Assembly: GCA_014607495.2 (NCBI GenBank)
Contig: CP053171.1
Location: forward strand, 1,364,001-1,428,000
Reading direction: 5' to 3'
Length of the DNA stretch: 64,000 nucleotides
Source of the DNA: Carposina sasakii
Taxonomy: Eukaryota; Arthropoda; Insecta; Lepidoptera; Carposinidae
The notes under the pieces were generated by a model. That model was given only the letters and a program-made list of their open reading frames with translations, searched no databases and was not told the DNA's origin. This document shows positions 54,133 to 63,550 of the stretch, piece after piece. Both the position numbers and the translations under genes were made by a program. Position 1 is the stretch's first letter. Each line of letters begins with the position of its first letter.

Positions 54133-54510
54133 CAGGGTATTTTTTGGTGGCCACCTTTAACGAAGGGTACGTACTCTATACATCAAATAAAGTAAGTTTA
54201 TGCCAAAAAAATGGTGAGAAACAATGTAAATTTTTATTTAAAAAAAAATATATTCCTTGATCGGGCAAAATTTATAGTATCCAGTGTTTATGCTAGTTTT
54301 TTCATAGACATACATTAATTATTTCTCCTGAAAAAATCTTGCTACACGCGTAAATGTGCATTTATGCAGAAAAACGCAGTCTATTTACTCAAATTTGGAC
54401 CCTAATATTTTGTAAACCAGACACTTCCCAGGTATGCTTCCATGGAGAAAGATGATCGTGATGACGAGGAGATTCCGTAGTTTTCCGGTTGACGACCAAA
54501 AATCACCCTA
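54133..54510 (-). mobile_element. Family A MITE, full length
   Basis: TA then CAGGGTATTTTTTGGTGGCC to AATCACCCTA then TA. A small deletion sits near the GTTTTC-GGTTGACG part. Confidence 0.85.
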
Positions 54511-54521
54511 TATACATTTTA

Positions 54522-54774
54522 CAGGATATAATACGAGTAGAAAGGGTATGTTAAGCGAAAAACTATGTAAATAGCTCACTATAGAGAACCTATTTCCAAA
54601 ATTTGAGACTCGAAATCACGAATAGTTTATTTTTCAAGATCGTATAAACATTCCTGAGTTGTTTAGGAATTCTCCATACTATGTAGAAAAATAAATATGT
54701 GATTTCGAGTCTGAATTATTGTAAGTAGGTTCCTTTAAGTGGGCTTTTTACATAGCTCTTCGCTTAACACACCG
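54522..54774. mobile_element. Family B MITE, 11 bp after family A
   Basis: TA then CAGGATATAA, TACGAGTA (gain, 54532-54539), GAAAGGGTATGTTAAGCG and the inverted arm to CGCTTAACACACCG. The right tip is decayed. Confidence 0.8.
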
Positions 54775-55167
54775 TATATAATGTATTCCTTAACATCATT
54801 AACTTATCAGTCAACTTGTTAATATCAAACTAACTAGAAATCGTATTACTTGGCTACATTACTTTGACTTTCACTAAAGTTTGGGTACACACTAGTTCAA
54901 AATGTCGCTGACGCATATTTTTTTCGTTAGAATATGGCGTGTGTTCGGCTAGTTTGACTAGAGTGCGTTTCACCAAATAGTTCTTTTGAATGATGGCGCT
55001 AAGCCACTATTGTCAGACTAAATTATATCATGTTACTGCATACGAAAAACGTTAGTTCCGAAATCAGACATATCAGAATAATCAGAATTATCCTATGAAA
55101 TGGATTCAATACAATGAGTAATGTTTGCACTAATTTTCCCCTTAACGCGCAAACGTATTTATGTTGT
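54775..55167. repeat. Mostly unassigned, shares a block with 58660
   Basis: ACTGCATACGAAAAACGTTA and GTTCCGAAATCAGACAT (55035-55072) are the reverse of a block at 58660-58700. Nothing else recognised. Confidence 0.4.
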
Positions 55168-55405
55168 ACTAGTGGACACCCGCGACTTCGTCCGCGTGGA
55201 CTGCATAAAAAACAAAATGTCGAAATTATCCGAGATAAAAATATTTTCCCGGGATAAAAAGTAGCCTATAGGTATCTTAATCCAGGGTGTCAGCTAACTC
55301 CATACCAAATTTTATTAAAATTGCTCCACGTTTACGTGAAAGAGTAACAAACATCCATCCATCCATCCATGCCCACAAACTTTGGTGTTTATAACATTAA
55401 TAAGA
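55168..55405 (-). mobile_element. Helitron, full length (238 bp)
   Basis: 3' terminus ACTAGTGGACACCCGCGACT at 55168 (reverse); 5' end on the minus strand A then TCTTATTAATGTTATAAACA at 55405. Inside are (ATCC)n at 55352-55371 and a Helitron 5' half like 36301. Confidence 0.85.
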
Positions 55406-55590
55406 TCATGCCTGCGACGCCATAGGTCCTGGGTTCAAATCCCGATAGGTGCAAACATTGATATAATGAATATCGATGTTTGTTTCCGGGTCATGGATGT
55501 TTCTATACTTATCTATGTATTTATATACCGTTGCTTAGTACCCACGACACAAGACCTTAGGGATCTTAATGTGGGACTAGGTTAATGTGT
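55406..55590 (+). mobile_element. SINE-3, 5'-truncated
   Basis: Starts in the anticodon region (CCTGCGACGCCATAGG), B box GGGTTCAAATCC, then the shared body to GTGGGACTAGG. It abuts the Helitron 5' end exactly. Confidence 0.8.
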
Positions 55591-56107
55591 TGTGTAGTGT
55601 GTGAATATTAATATTAATATAGAAAGGATAAAGAAACTGTAGTAGTATATAGTAAATTGTTACTTACGTCCCATATTGAGAGAGCAGTTTTGGCCGAAAT
55701 ATACCGACACATGCTTGACAGTGAGCGATTATTAGAACCTATACAGTATACAGTGTGTCCTCCACTAAGGATAATAACTCCGTATACCTCAGGGCCTATA
55801 GAGGCAGACTTCGGAAATCATAACTTTAATAATTAAACTAATGTAGTTCAAGAGATAACAGCCTGTACTAAATCACCAATCAGATGATTGCAATTAAGCG
55901 ATTTTGATTGGAGTATCATTTTAAACATCGAGTTCATTGGTCCCGATGGAGTAGCCTATTTAATTATTGTTGAAGCTGGCGCGGTTTCTGATATAATATA
56001 TGTTCATAATTTATGTTAACAAAAACTATCAAGATTATGTACCTACATGAAAATAACAGATATTTTACATAAACTTTTAAAATAAAGGCTGACGCCGATA
56101 TACGTAC
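55591..56107. other. Unassigned sequence
   Basis: No supported feature. Confidence 0.5.
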
Positions 56108-56308
56108 ACTAGAGGCTACCCACGAGTTCGTCCGCGCGAAAGGGGATTACACCCGTGCAAAGCCGGGGCGAGTTACTATATAGCCTTTCTCGATAATAGA
56201 GCTATCTAACACTGAAAGAATTTTTCAAATCGGACTAGTAGTTCCTGAAATTAGCGCGTTCAAGGAAATAAACAAACAAACTCTTCAGCTTTATAATATT
56301 AGTATAGA
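56108..56308 (-). mobile_element. Helitron type 5, full length (201 bp)
   Basis: On the minus strand A then TCTATACTAATATTATAAAG at 56308; GCCCCGGCTTTGCACGGGTG inside; 3' end GGACGAACTCGTGGGTAGCC then TCTAGT at 56108. Confidence 0.88.
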
Positions 56309-56318
56309 TTTAATTTAG

Positions 56319-56487
56319 CGGTGATAGCCCAGTGGTTAAGAAGTGCACCTTCCACGCGGGAGGCGTAAGTTCGATCCCAGTCACGGGCCTCTACCAATGA
56401 ATTTATTTCATGTACAGATTTTAATGTTGTAAAATTATCACTTAGCTCGTGCCTCGGAAAGCACGTAAAACCGTTGGTCCTGCCAAA
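56319..56487 (+). mobile_element. SINE-2, 5' part
   Basis: GCGGTGATAGCCCAGTGGTT (A box), GTTCGATCCCAGTCACGG (B box), linker, TCACTTAGCTCGTGCCTCGG, then it breaks at GTTGGTCCTGCC. Confidence 0.85.
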
Positions 56488-56629
56488 GTATTATACTTTT
56501 TTTTTCGTCCAAAACTAGAAGCAATACTATACAAAACAGTAAGCACGCTTTTCTAGTACCTATCTAGCGGCGAGAGGTATATCCCTTGCCACGTGAAAAT
56601 AAAATAGGCTGACAGGTGAAAAAAAGAAA

Positions 56630-56947
56630 CGTATAATACTACAGCTGCTTCTCTTCCCGGGCATACTGTACAAGTCAGTAGAGGGACAAGAGGGTCTTGG
56701 TGTTTTGTAGGCAATGGGCTGACCACCTGTAACTGAACTTGTGCATCTTAACTATATCCTTAAACATATGGCACGGAATGCAGAGGTCGTGGGTTCGATT
56801 CCCACCCGGGTGAGAAATTTTTTCCATTTCTTTATTAATAATTTTATACCCTTAAAATTGGTCAGAAGTGGCACCATCTGGTTTTATCGGCCCTCGGTGC
56901 TCTGCCTACCCCGTAAGGGATAAAGGCGTGATTATATGTATGTATGT
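56630..56947 (+). mobile_element. RTE-tailed repeat with nested SINE-1
   Basis: Usual body from CGTATAATACTACAGCTGCT to GTAAGGGATAAAGGCGTGAT and TATG tail, split at TATAYCCTTAAA by the insertion at 56765-56844. Confidence 0.88.
56765..56844 (+). mobile_element. SINE-1, 5'-truncated, nested
   Basis: GGCACGGAATGCAGAGGTCG, B box GTGGGTTCGATTCCCACC, AT tail. Flanked by TATATCCTTAAA (56753-56764) and TATACCCTTAAA (56845-56856), a 12-bp duplication with one change. Confidence 0.88.
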
Positions 56948-56949
56948 AG

Positions 56950-57554
56950 AATCTATGAATACATAATGCTACCGCACACAAAAGTTATCAAAATCAATAC
57001 GAAACTCCATAAGTTATGTAAGTATAGGTTAATGTCAAAGCCTTCAATCCGCCCCCTACCCTTATGTGACCTCGCCTTCGAATCAGGGTTAAGAAAGTAG
57101 ACATTGTGACGCCATGGAGGTTACTGGGCATTCGGTATGGGGTGAGACAGGTTACATAGGAAATCCTGCAATCACGTTCAACTGACTTATAAATGTGGCT
57201 ACCGTAATTCAAACGGTTAAGATTTTAAGCAACTATTTACCACTTAAAAGTTTCCACAGCTTACAGATACCTTGCCATATTGTGAACAGTCAATAAGTTT
57301 GTTAGCTTGGCTTTATGCTCATCCCATAACGTGGGGTTTAGATTAGTTGCCGCACAGGTTGAACTAGGCGCCCATACAGACAGAAAAAAGGTTTTCCTGT
57401 ACTTTTAATCACGTTGAGAAATTTTCTTAAAATTTCAGTCGTCCTGAATCTTTTGCATCTCGCCTGTCATAATTAAATGAAGCTAAATGAATTGGCATTA
57501 TTTAACTGTGGTCCGAACAATACTAGAATATATAATACAAAACATACTTTAACA
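56950..57554. other. Unassigned sequence
   Basis: No supported feature. Confidence 0.5.
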
Positions 57555-57811
57555 GACATATAAACACGCCTTTATCCCTTACGGGGTAGACAGAGCACCA
57601 AGGGCCGATAGAACCACATGATGCCACTTCTGACCAATTTTGAGGGTATAGTTGAGATGTACAAGTTCGTTAGTAGTGACAGGTGGTCAGCCCATCGCGT
57701 ACAAAACACCACAACCCTCTTGTCCCTCTACTGAATTGTACAGTATTCCCTGGAAGAGAAGCAGCTGTAGTATTATACGTTTTTTTTTTCACTCCCAGAG
57801 CAGCATAGAAG
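57555..57811 (-). mobile_element. RTE-tailed repeat, full body
   Basis: CGCCTTTATCCCTTACGGGG to CCCAGAGCAGCATAGAAG; the TACA tail is short. Confidence 0.85.
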
Positions 57812-59383
57812 TTATACCTAGATATAAACCTGCTGTATAGTATGCTAGCATGCTAGTTGAAAAATGAAAAGGAAAATTGTTTTATTCTTTGACATAAACA
57901 TCGCACATAATACAGTTGTATGGAATTTCCTATTAAGTTAAAGACTAACTTGTGCCAGGAAACTCCCCTTCTCCATACCAGTTAATATTAAATTGCTTTA
58001 AAAATGCATGAAAAAACAACAGGCAAGTTAACTAGGTCTAATTAAATTAAAAATAAATTAAATTAAGGGCAGAAATAACGATAGGAATCTACTAAAGAAT
58101 CAGAAGTTTAAAACATAAAACCGAAACTCTTTCTTTACAATTTTTTTAATATATAAAACAAGGATATCTAACAAGTATTTGTAGTAACATATAGGTATAT
58201 GTGTCAAGCTCTGCTTTCACGTTATCATTAATAACAGCGTCAAACATAAACCAAATATAATCGTAGAAGCTATATAATTATATACCGTTTATTTGTTCAA
58301 GTAAATTACTGACGTTTTTTACTAACGACTAAACAATACAAAACAACATAAGATTCTTATTTAAATAGATAAAAAAAACGCTCGCTGCGCTCACTTTCAT
58401 TTCGTATATCATAACCTTCAAACCAATCCAAAATCCTCGAGGTTCGAAAGGCAGATGCCAAAAAGTTCTCCACCAATGAGAGACTCGTGAAACAGACATG
58501 ACCTCACTAAGAGCAGACACCGTGGCGCCATCTCTTGAAAGTCATTGCCAAGTTTATGTTTATTCCATAAGTTTGGAGATAAAGGTACTGGCAGTAAGCC
58601 AACTAAAGATAGACGTCTTTATTATTCGTTTCATAGATTCTATGTATAGGTATATAGTTCCTATGCCTGATTTCGGAACTAAATTTTTTTGCATGCAGTG
58701 AAATAGAAAATGTATCATACACATAGTAACCAGCGCCATCATCCATCGGAACTATACGGTGTAACGCACTTTATCACTTGGATTTTGGTGGAACTTTACG
58801 CAATCGTTTGAGTTGATACTAACATTACGTAGAAACTAGCGCCAAGTCAGGAATGTGTGAATTAGACTAGTGAATACTTTTATAGGTTTCAAGGTTTTAT
58901 CCCTGACATGTGTTTTTAGTTTCGAAGTATTTTGGCATAAAGATAGCTCCTGGTAATCAGTGCATTTATCTTTATTTAAAACTTATTTCAAATCATAGTT
59001 TTTATACATACCTATAGGAAAGGAAAAACTGACTTATAATTCTATATAAATGTTTACCTTTCCCCTGTATTATACTTTTTAAACATATACGAGTGGGAAA
59101 GAAAAAACTAGCTTAATCCTACATAAATGCTTACCTTTTCTCAAATGTAAAATAAAGTTATATATATAATAAATATATTTTCTTATTCTTATGCTTTATT
59201 CAATACAGTAAAGTTTTTATAAATAAAGTTTACAACAAGGAAGATGTACAAATATTTCTTTAATTCCTAATAATAAAACACGTCACAGTTAAATAGTTGT
59301 AAATACACTAGAACCTATAAATCAGGGGTAGCCAAAACTGCAAGACTATGAAAGAGAACCAACGGTCATAATTTTACATAACA
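57812..59383. other. AT-rich, mostly unassigned
   Basis: 58660-58720 shares a block with 55030-55080 (reverse). 59020-59140 holds a diverged tandem duplication (GGAAAGGAAAAACTGACTTA and GGGAAAGAAAAAACTAGCTT). The minus frame at 58329-58520 has no recognisable motif. Confidence 0.4.
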
Positions 59384-59512
59384 TATACATATACATACAT
59401 ATAATCACGCCTTTATCCCTTACGGGGTAGGCAGAGCACCAAGGGCCGATAGAACCACATGGTGCCACTTCTGACCAATTTTGAGGGTATAGTTAAGATG
59501 TACAAGTTCAGT
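59384..59512 (-). mobile_element. RTE-tailed repeat, 3' half
   Basis: TACA-rich tail, CCCTTACGGGGTAGGCAGAG to TTAAGATGTACAAGTTCAGT. Confidence 0.8.
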
Positions 59513-59857
59513 TGTACATAACATATAGGATATAAATAATACTGACTAAAACCTAGACTTTACACAAAAAGGCAAGATCTCCTATTTTTAGAAAGTTAGA
59601 CGTCCTTGGCTTACACCATAACCCTGAGAGGATTGCAGACATACCGGCGCCTGACGACTCGGGTCAATCATGTGTTCCTAAACAGATGTTTATTCTCCCT
59701 TCCGTCCTTCATTTTCCTAATCGAAATCGAACTAATCTAATAAGGGAACTTTGTTAGCTGTAGATTTCTTTCTTAGTAGCATATGATACGAAACTTCGTG
59801 CTACAAAACTACTACGAGTAAAGAGATGTGCAAATTATTATAATTTTTGCTTATTCT
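59513..59857. other. Unassigned sequence
   Basis: No supported feature. Confidence 0.5.
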
Positions 59858-60150
59858 GTGCTGATGCAGGGCTTCATTAGAATACGCCTCGAGCACACCG
59901 GATGCGTATGCGTACACGTAAGCGTAGACGTACACGTACCTCTGAGTTGTAATGTATGGAACTGTATAAGACAGGACACACCGTTTGACGTCTACGCTTA
60001 TGTCTACGCATACGCATCCGGTCGGCCCGTGCCTATACAGTTCCATACATTACAACTCAGAGGTAAGTGTACGTCTACGCTTACGTGTACGCATACACAT
60101 CCGGTGTGCTCGAGGCTTTATCCTCTGTCTCCGCTATTCTAAACGTGGTT
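59858..60150 (+). mobile_element. Family E repeat split by a hairpin element
   Basis: TGTGCTGATGCAGGGCTTCA (59858) and CCGCTATTCTAAACGTGG (60132) are family E pieces on either side of the hairpin at 59887-60115. Confidence 0.6.
59887..60115. mobile_element. Hairpin element with 82-bp arms
   Basis: Arms 59887-59968 and 60034-60115 are near-perfect reverse complements, starting CCTCGAGCACACCGGATG. They are rich in alternating GCGTACACGTA-type sequence; the 65-bp loop holds another partial copy of that motif. No ORF of substance. Confidence 0.88.
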
Positions 60151-60207
60151 GTCTTTTTTATATTAGGTAGATGTACAATCATAAATATACAGACGTCTGT
60201 ATTTACA

Positions 60208-60505
60208 ATGATGATCTCCGAACGTAATTCGGCCAAGGCGACCAATCTCTACGGAGGTTGGCCAGGTACACAGGAGATATTATAGTGCACATGTGTGTGC
60301 GCAAACACAGATGCACTCTCTATCCCGTTACTCTCATAGTCCGATGGAAATGACGGAAAGCCGACACGACCGGAGAAAGATCAGGTGCAGGACCAACGGT
60401 TTTACGTGCTTTGAAATAAATTCATTGGTACAGGCCCGTGACTGGGATCGAACTTACGCCTCCCGCATGAGGTGCACGTCTTAACCACTGAGCTATCACC
60501 GCTTA
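60208..60505 (-). mobile_element. SINE-2, near full length
   Basis: ATGATGATCTCCGAACG tail side, then body, then GTGACTGGGATCGAACTTAC (B) and CTTAACCACTGAGCTATCAC (A). An internal deletion removes the GCTAAGTGACAATTT linker. Confidence 0.85.
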
Positions 60506-60514
60506 TGTATGTAT

Positions 60515-60860
60515 TCACAATATAGGGTAGTCAGAACCGCAGGACAACAACGGAGATCCTATAGCCACTAGCATAGCAGCCCCCCTAGCATGACCACGCA
60601 TCGTGGATATCGTATCGTCTCCATACAAAATTCAACATGGCGGCTATACGTATTTTGACAGGGGAAATGTCGAAAAATCGATTTATCATATCGTGTATCG
60701 CAGGCCATGCTAGGTTTGCAGGGCCAGATACGAAATGTCTGTGAGATATAGCTAGTTTATCGCCTGAGAGAACATCCCTGAGTTCCTTTGTCGACTCTTA
60801 TGACATGTACAAAAGGGGATGCAGCTGATGTATTCTAGTGAAGCCCCGCATCAACACATG
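60515..60860 (-). mobile_element. Family E repeat with nested inverted-tip insert
   Basis: ATAGGGTAGTCAGAACCGCA, TAGCTAGTTTATCGCCTGAG, TAGTGAAGCCCCGCATCAAC in minus order, split by 60581-60718. Confidence 0.75.
60581..60718. mobile_element. Small inverted-tip insert
   Basis: CCTAGCATG near the left edge and CATGCTAGG near the right edge are inverted. Inside are GATATCGTATCGTC and TATCATATCGTGTATCG. It interrupts family E, which shows it is an insertion. Superfamily unknown. Confidence 0.6.
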
Positions 60861-60864
60861 ACAA

Positions 60865-61069
60865 AGATTTTTTATTCCTAAAAAAAGTCTACAGCCTAGA
60901 CAATCGTCATAATTTATTTGTTTTTTTTACTAGTACTTAAAAATTTTATTCGTCTCTCAAGTTTTTAAGTGATCATTAATTATTGCGCTGTTAAAGGATT
61001 TTTATTACTGGATTCATAAATGATAGCATAAATTATGTTTTTGTAGACTACGATAAAAAATAGTGTTAC
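60865..61069. other. AT-rich, nothing recognised
   Basis: No supported feature. Confidence 0.5.
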
Positions 61070-61210
61070 ATTAAGCCGGGGTGAGTCCTTAGTTATACAT
61101 ATAAACCTTTTTCTTAAATCACTCTATCTATCAAAAAAACCTCATCAAAATCTGTTGCGTAGTTTTAAAGATCTAAGCATACATAGTGAGAGACAGCGGG
61201 AAGCAAATAG
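61070..61210. mobile_element. Helitron-like fragment
   Basis: CTCATCAAAATCTGTTGCGT and TAAAGATCTAAGCATACATA are phrases I associate with lepidopteran Helitron-type repeats. No ends are visible. Confidence 0.4.
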
Positions 61211-61544
61211 GAAAATTTGGTATAACCGAGCTGATGGCATGATGTACACTCATTAGCACTCGTGGAAATTTACAACATAATGAACCTTTTGCAAAGAACT
61301 CTTCAAAGATACTTCGAGAAGGTTCCGCAGCATAAATTAGGGCGCTAATTATGCATTTTAATAATTAGGATAATGTTTGAAATTAAATTTGAAAAGAAGA
61401 TCTCATTATAGAAAAATAAAAAATAATATACAAGAGAAATTTATAGAACGCAGATTCAAGAATTAACAATTTAAGCTTTTTTTCGAAAATGAGTAGCAAA
61501 TATTGAGTTGCATCAGATGTACTCGTATTGTAGTAGCAAAGTAC
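61211..61544. other. AT-rich, nothing recognised
   Basis: No supported feature. Confidence 0.5.
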
Positions 61545-61853
61545 CTGGGGGTCTACTCTGAAATGCCGCTTTCGAATCTTTCGGTCCGACCGAAGCCCGA
61601 CCGAATCGAAGCCTTTAAACAGCCTTTGACCCTACTACGAAATTGCTTTCGGATTCATTCATCTGAGTTCACAACTCATTCGGAACCATAGAGAATAATT
61701 CACATTGACTAATATTATAAACCTGTCAAATAAAGTTCGATTGGACCGAATGAAAAAACGGCGCGACTGACCCGATCGAAGGTAGTTCGTAGTAGGAAAC
61801 ACCTCGATATTCGGCCGATACTTCGTTTATCGTCACTTCAGAGTAGACCCCTG
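61545..61853. mobile_element. Inverted-repeat element (309 bp)
   Basis: GGGGGTCTACTCTGAAATG at the left and CACTTCAGAGTAGACCCCTG at the right are inverted with few mismatches. Inside, CCTACTACGAA and TTCGTAGTAGG are also inverted. No target duplication is obvious. Confidence 0.75.
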
Positions 61854-61904
61854 CATCTTCATCTGCTACCAATCTATCTGTCTATGGTTTCATTCATACA
61901 CATA

Positions 61905-62092
61905 ATTCCCGAAATGGGGTAGTTAGTACAAAATTATCACTAAAGAGGTCCTGCAGCCATGTATAAGAACAGTCACAGCTAGCTGTCCAGTTCATCACCT
62001 GAGAAAACACCTCTGATTTCCTTAGTCGACGTCTACGACATGCACGGAAGGTGATGCAGCTGATGTATTCTAGTGAAGCCATTGATTATCAC
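61905..62092 (-). mobile_element. Family E repeat, near full length
   Basis: CCCGAAATGGGGTAGTTAGT, GTCCTGCAGCCATGTA, CACGGAAGGTGATGCAGCTG, ATTCTAGTGAAGCC in minus order. Confidence 0.78.
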
Positions 62093-62392
62093 AGAGTACA
62101 CTGACAATTACTAAAAACTTTACCATTGAAAATCCTTCAAAACTTTAATTACCTGTCGTTTCTTATCTTTACGTGTGCGAAAGAGATAGAACACGGTCGG
62201 AGCCACCTATAAACAATTGTTTGAAAACTAAACTCATTTAGGGAAAGGTAGGCTGGTTTGTTACAGTATTGGATAGTTGTAGCTAAGATAACAAACAGTG
62301 TATCAACATTGATAAGTGATTGGGAATTGGGGGTTGGGTATCTGCCTGCTAAGCCAAATTAACAATGTACTCGTAACATAGGAAATAACATT

Positions 62393-62740
62393 GATGATGA
62401 TGATGATGATGATGTTGATCTCCGACCGTATTTCGGCCAAGGTGACCAATCTCTACGGGGATTGCCCAAGTACGCAGAAGATATTATAGTGCACAAGTGT
62501 GTGCGCAAACACAGATGCACTATCTATTCCGTTACTCTCATAGTCCGATGGGACGGAAAGCCGACACGACCGGAGAGAGATCAGGCACAGGACCAACGGT
62601 TTTACGTGCTTTCCGAGGCACGAGCTAAGTGACAATTTTACAACATTAAAATCTGTACATGAAATAAATTCATTGGTACAGGCCCGTGACTGGGATCGAA
62701 ATACGCCTCCCGCTTGGAAGGTGCACGTCTTAACCACTAA
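62393..62740 (-). mobile_element. SINE-2, near full length with (GAT)n tail
   Basis: Eight or so TGATGA-type units at 62393-62416, then TCTCCGACCGTATTTCGGCC body and GTGACTGGGATCGAAATACG (B box side). It stops before the A box. Confidence 0.85.
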
Positions 62741-62954
62741 TATAATATATTACTCGTTGTATAAAGTGACATTATGTATTAAGAAGTCTAAGTTTAATGT
62801 CGGAGTGTGCTCGGAGTAAAATGACCGATTTTTCTTAATAAGACATAATAATTGGACATGCACTGACAGATATTCATAACTGTCGTAAAAAAAGAAAATA
62901 AACGACATTTCCAAGGATTCAAGCATATACCTATACATCGCTGTTTTCCCGAAT

Positions 62955-63550
62955 GAGCAGGATCATAAAAAGATTGAGCATAGGATCATAAAAAGATTCC
63001 ACAGCTAAGCATATCGGGCACGTAATTTTTATCAACGACAAGTTAGCTCATCGCCCGAAAGAATGCCCGAGTTTCTTAGTCGACTCTTACGACATAATTA
63101 TACAGGGTGTAAAAAGACAACAATGTTTTTTTAATACCTCGCATTTTTTGCAAGGTTACGATCATTTTCTTCTATGGAACCAACCCTGGGAAACGACAAA
63201 AAAAAATATGAAAAAATACTGTCATTTTTTTGCAAGCAATGTATTCGTTTGATGCGCAAAGTACAAATGTACCTACAAAACTAACATTATAACATTTTGA
63301 CATGGTATCTTTGAAAAAAAAAATGTTTGTTCACCAATTTCAGATGGATTTATGTAAAAAGAATGATAATATTAATGCAACTTTGGATCCTAATATCTTG
63401 GAAACCCGTGGTTTCCCAGGGGTGCTTCCATATAAAAAATTATCGTGATATTACAAAGAATACGAGGTATTAAAAGAACAAAGTTGTCTTTTTACACCCA
63501 GTATATTCAGAGGCAGATATTTTCTAGTGAAACCGCGCATCAGCATAGAA
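62955..63550 (-). mobile_element. Family E repeat split by a family C MITE
   Basis: Left CGCCCGAAAGAATGCCCGAG and TAGTCGACTCTTACGACAT, right CAGATATTTTCTAGTGAAAC and CGCGCATCAGCA. The MITE at 63103-63501 sits between. Confidence 0.78.
63103..63501. mobile_element. Family C MITE, full length (399 bp)
   Basis: TA then CAGGGTGTAAAAAGACAACA; ends TTGTCTTTTTACACCCAG then TA. GGGAAACGAC/GTGGTTTCCC inside. TA duplication fits Tc1/mariner. No ORF. Confidence 0.88.

Noticed and set aside
58329..58520. 63-codon minus ORF with FEPRGFWIGL
   Set aside because: It has no splice context, no relative that I can name, and it lies beside a block repeated at 55030; too weak to call a gene.
59801..60285. Overlapping ORFs of 60-104 codons on both strands
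   Set aside because: They arise from the stop-poor GCGTACACGTA-type arms of the hairpin element; both strands are open because the arms are inverted copies.
62391..62416. CRISPR-like or regulatory TGATGA repeats
   Set aside because: They are the simple 3' tail of SINE-2, also seen at 19986 and 53671; there are no spacers and the genome is eukaryotic.
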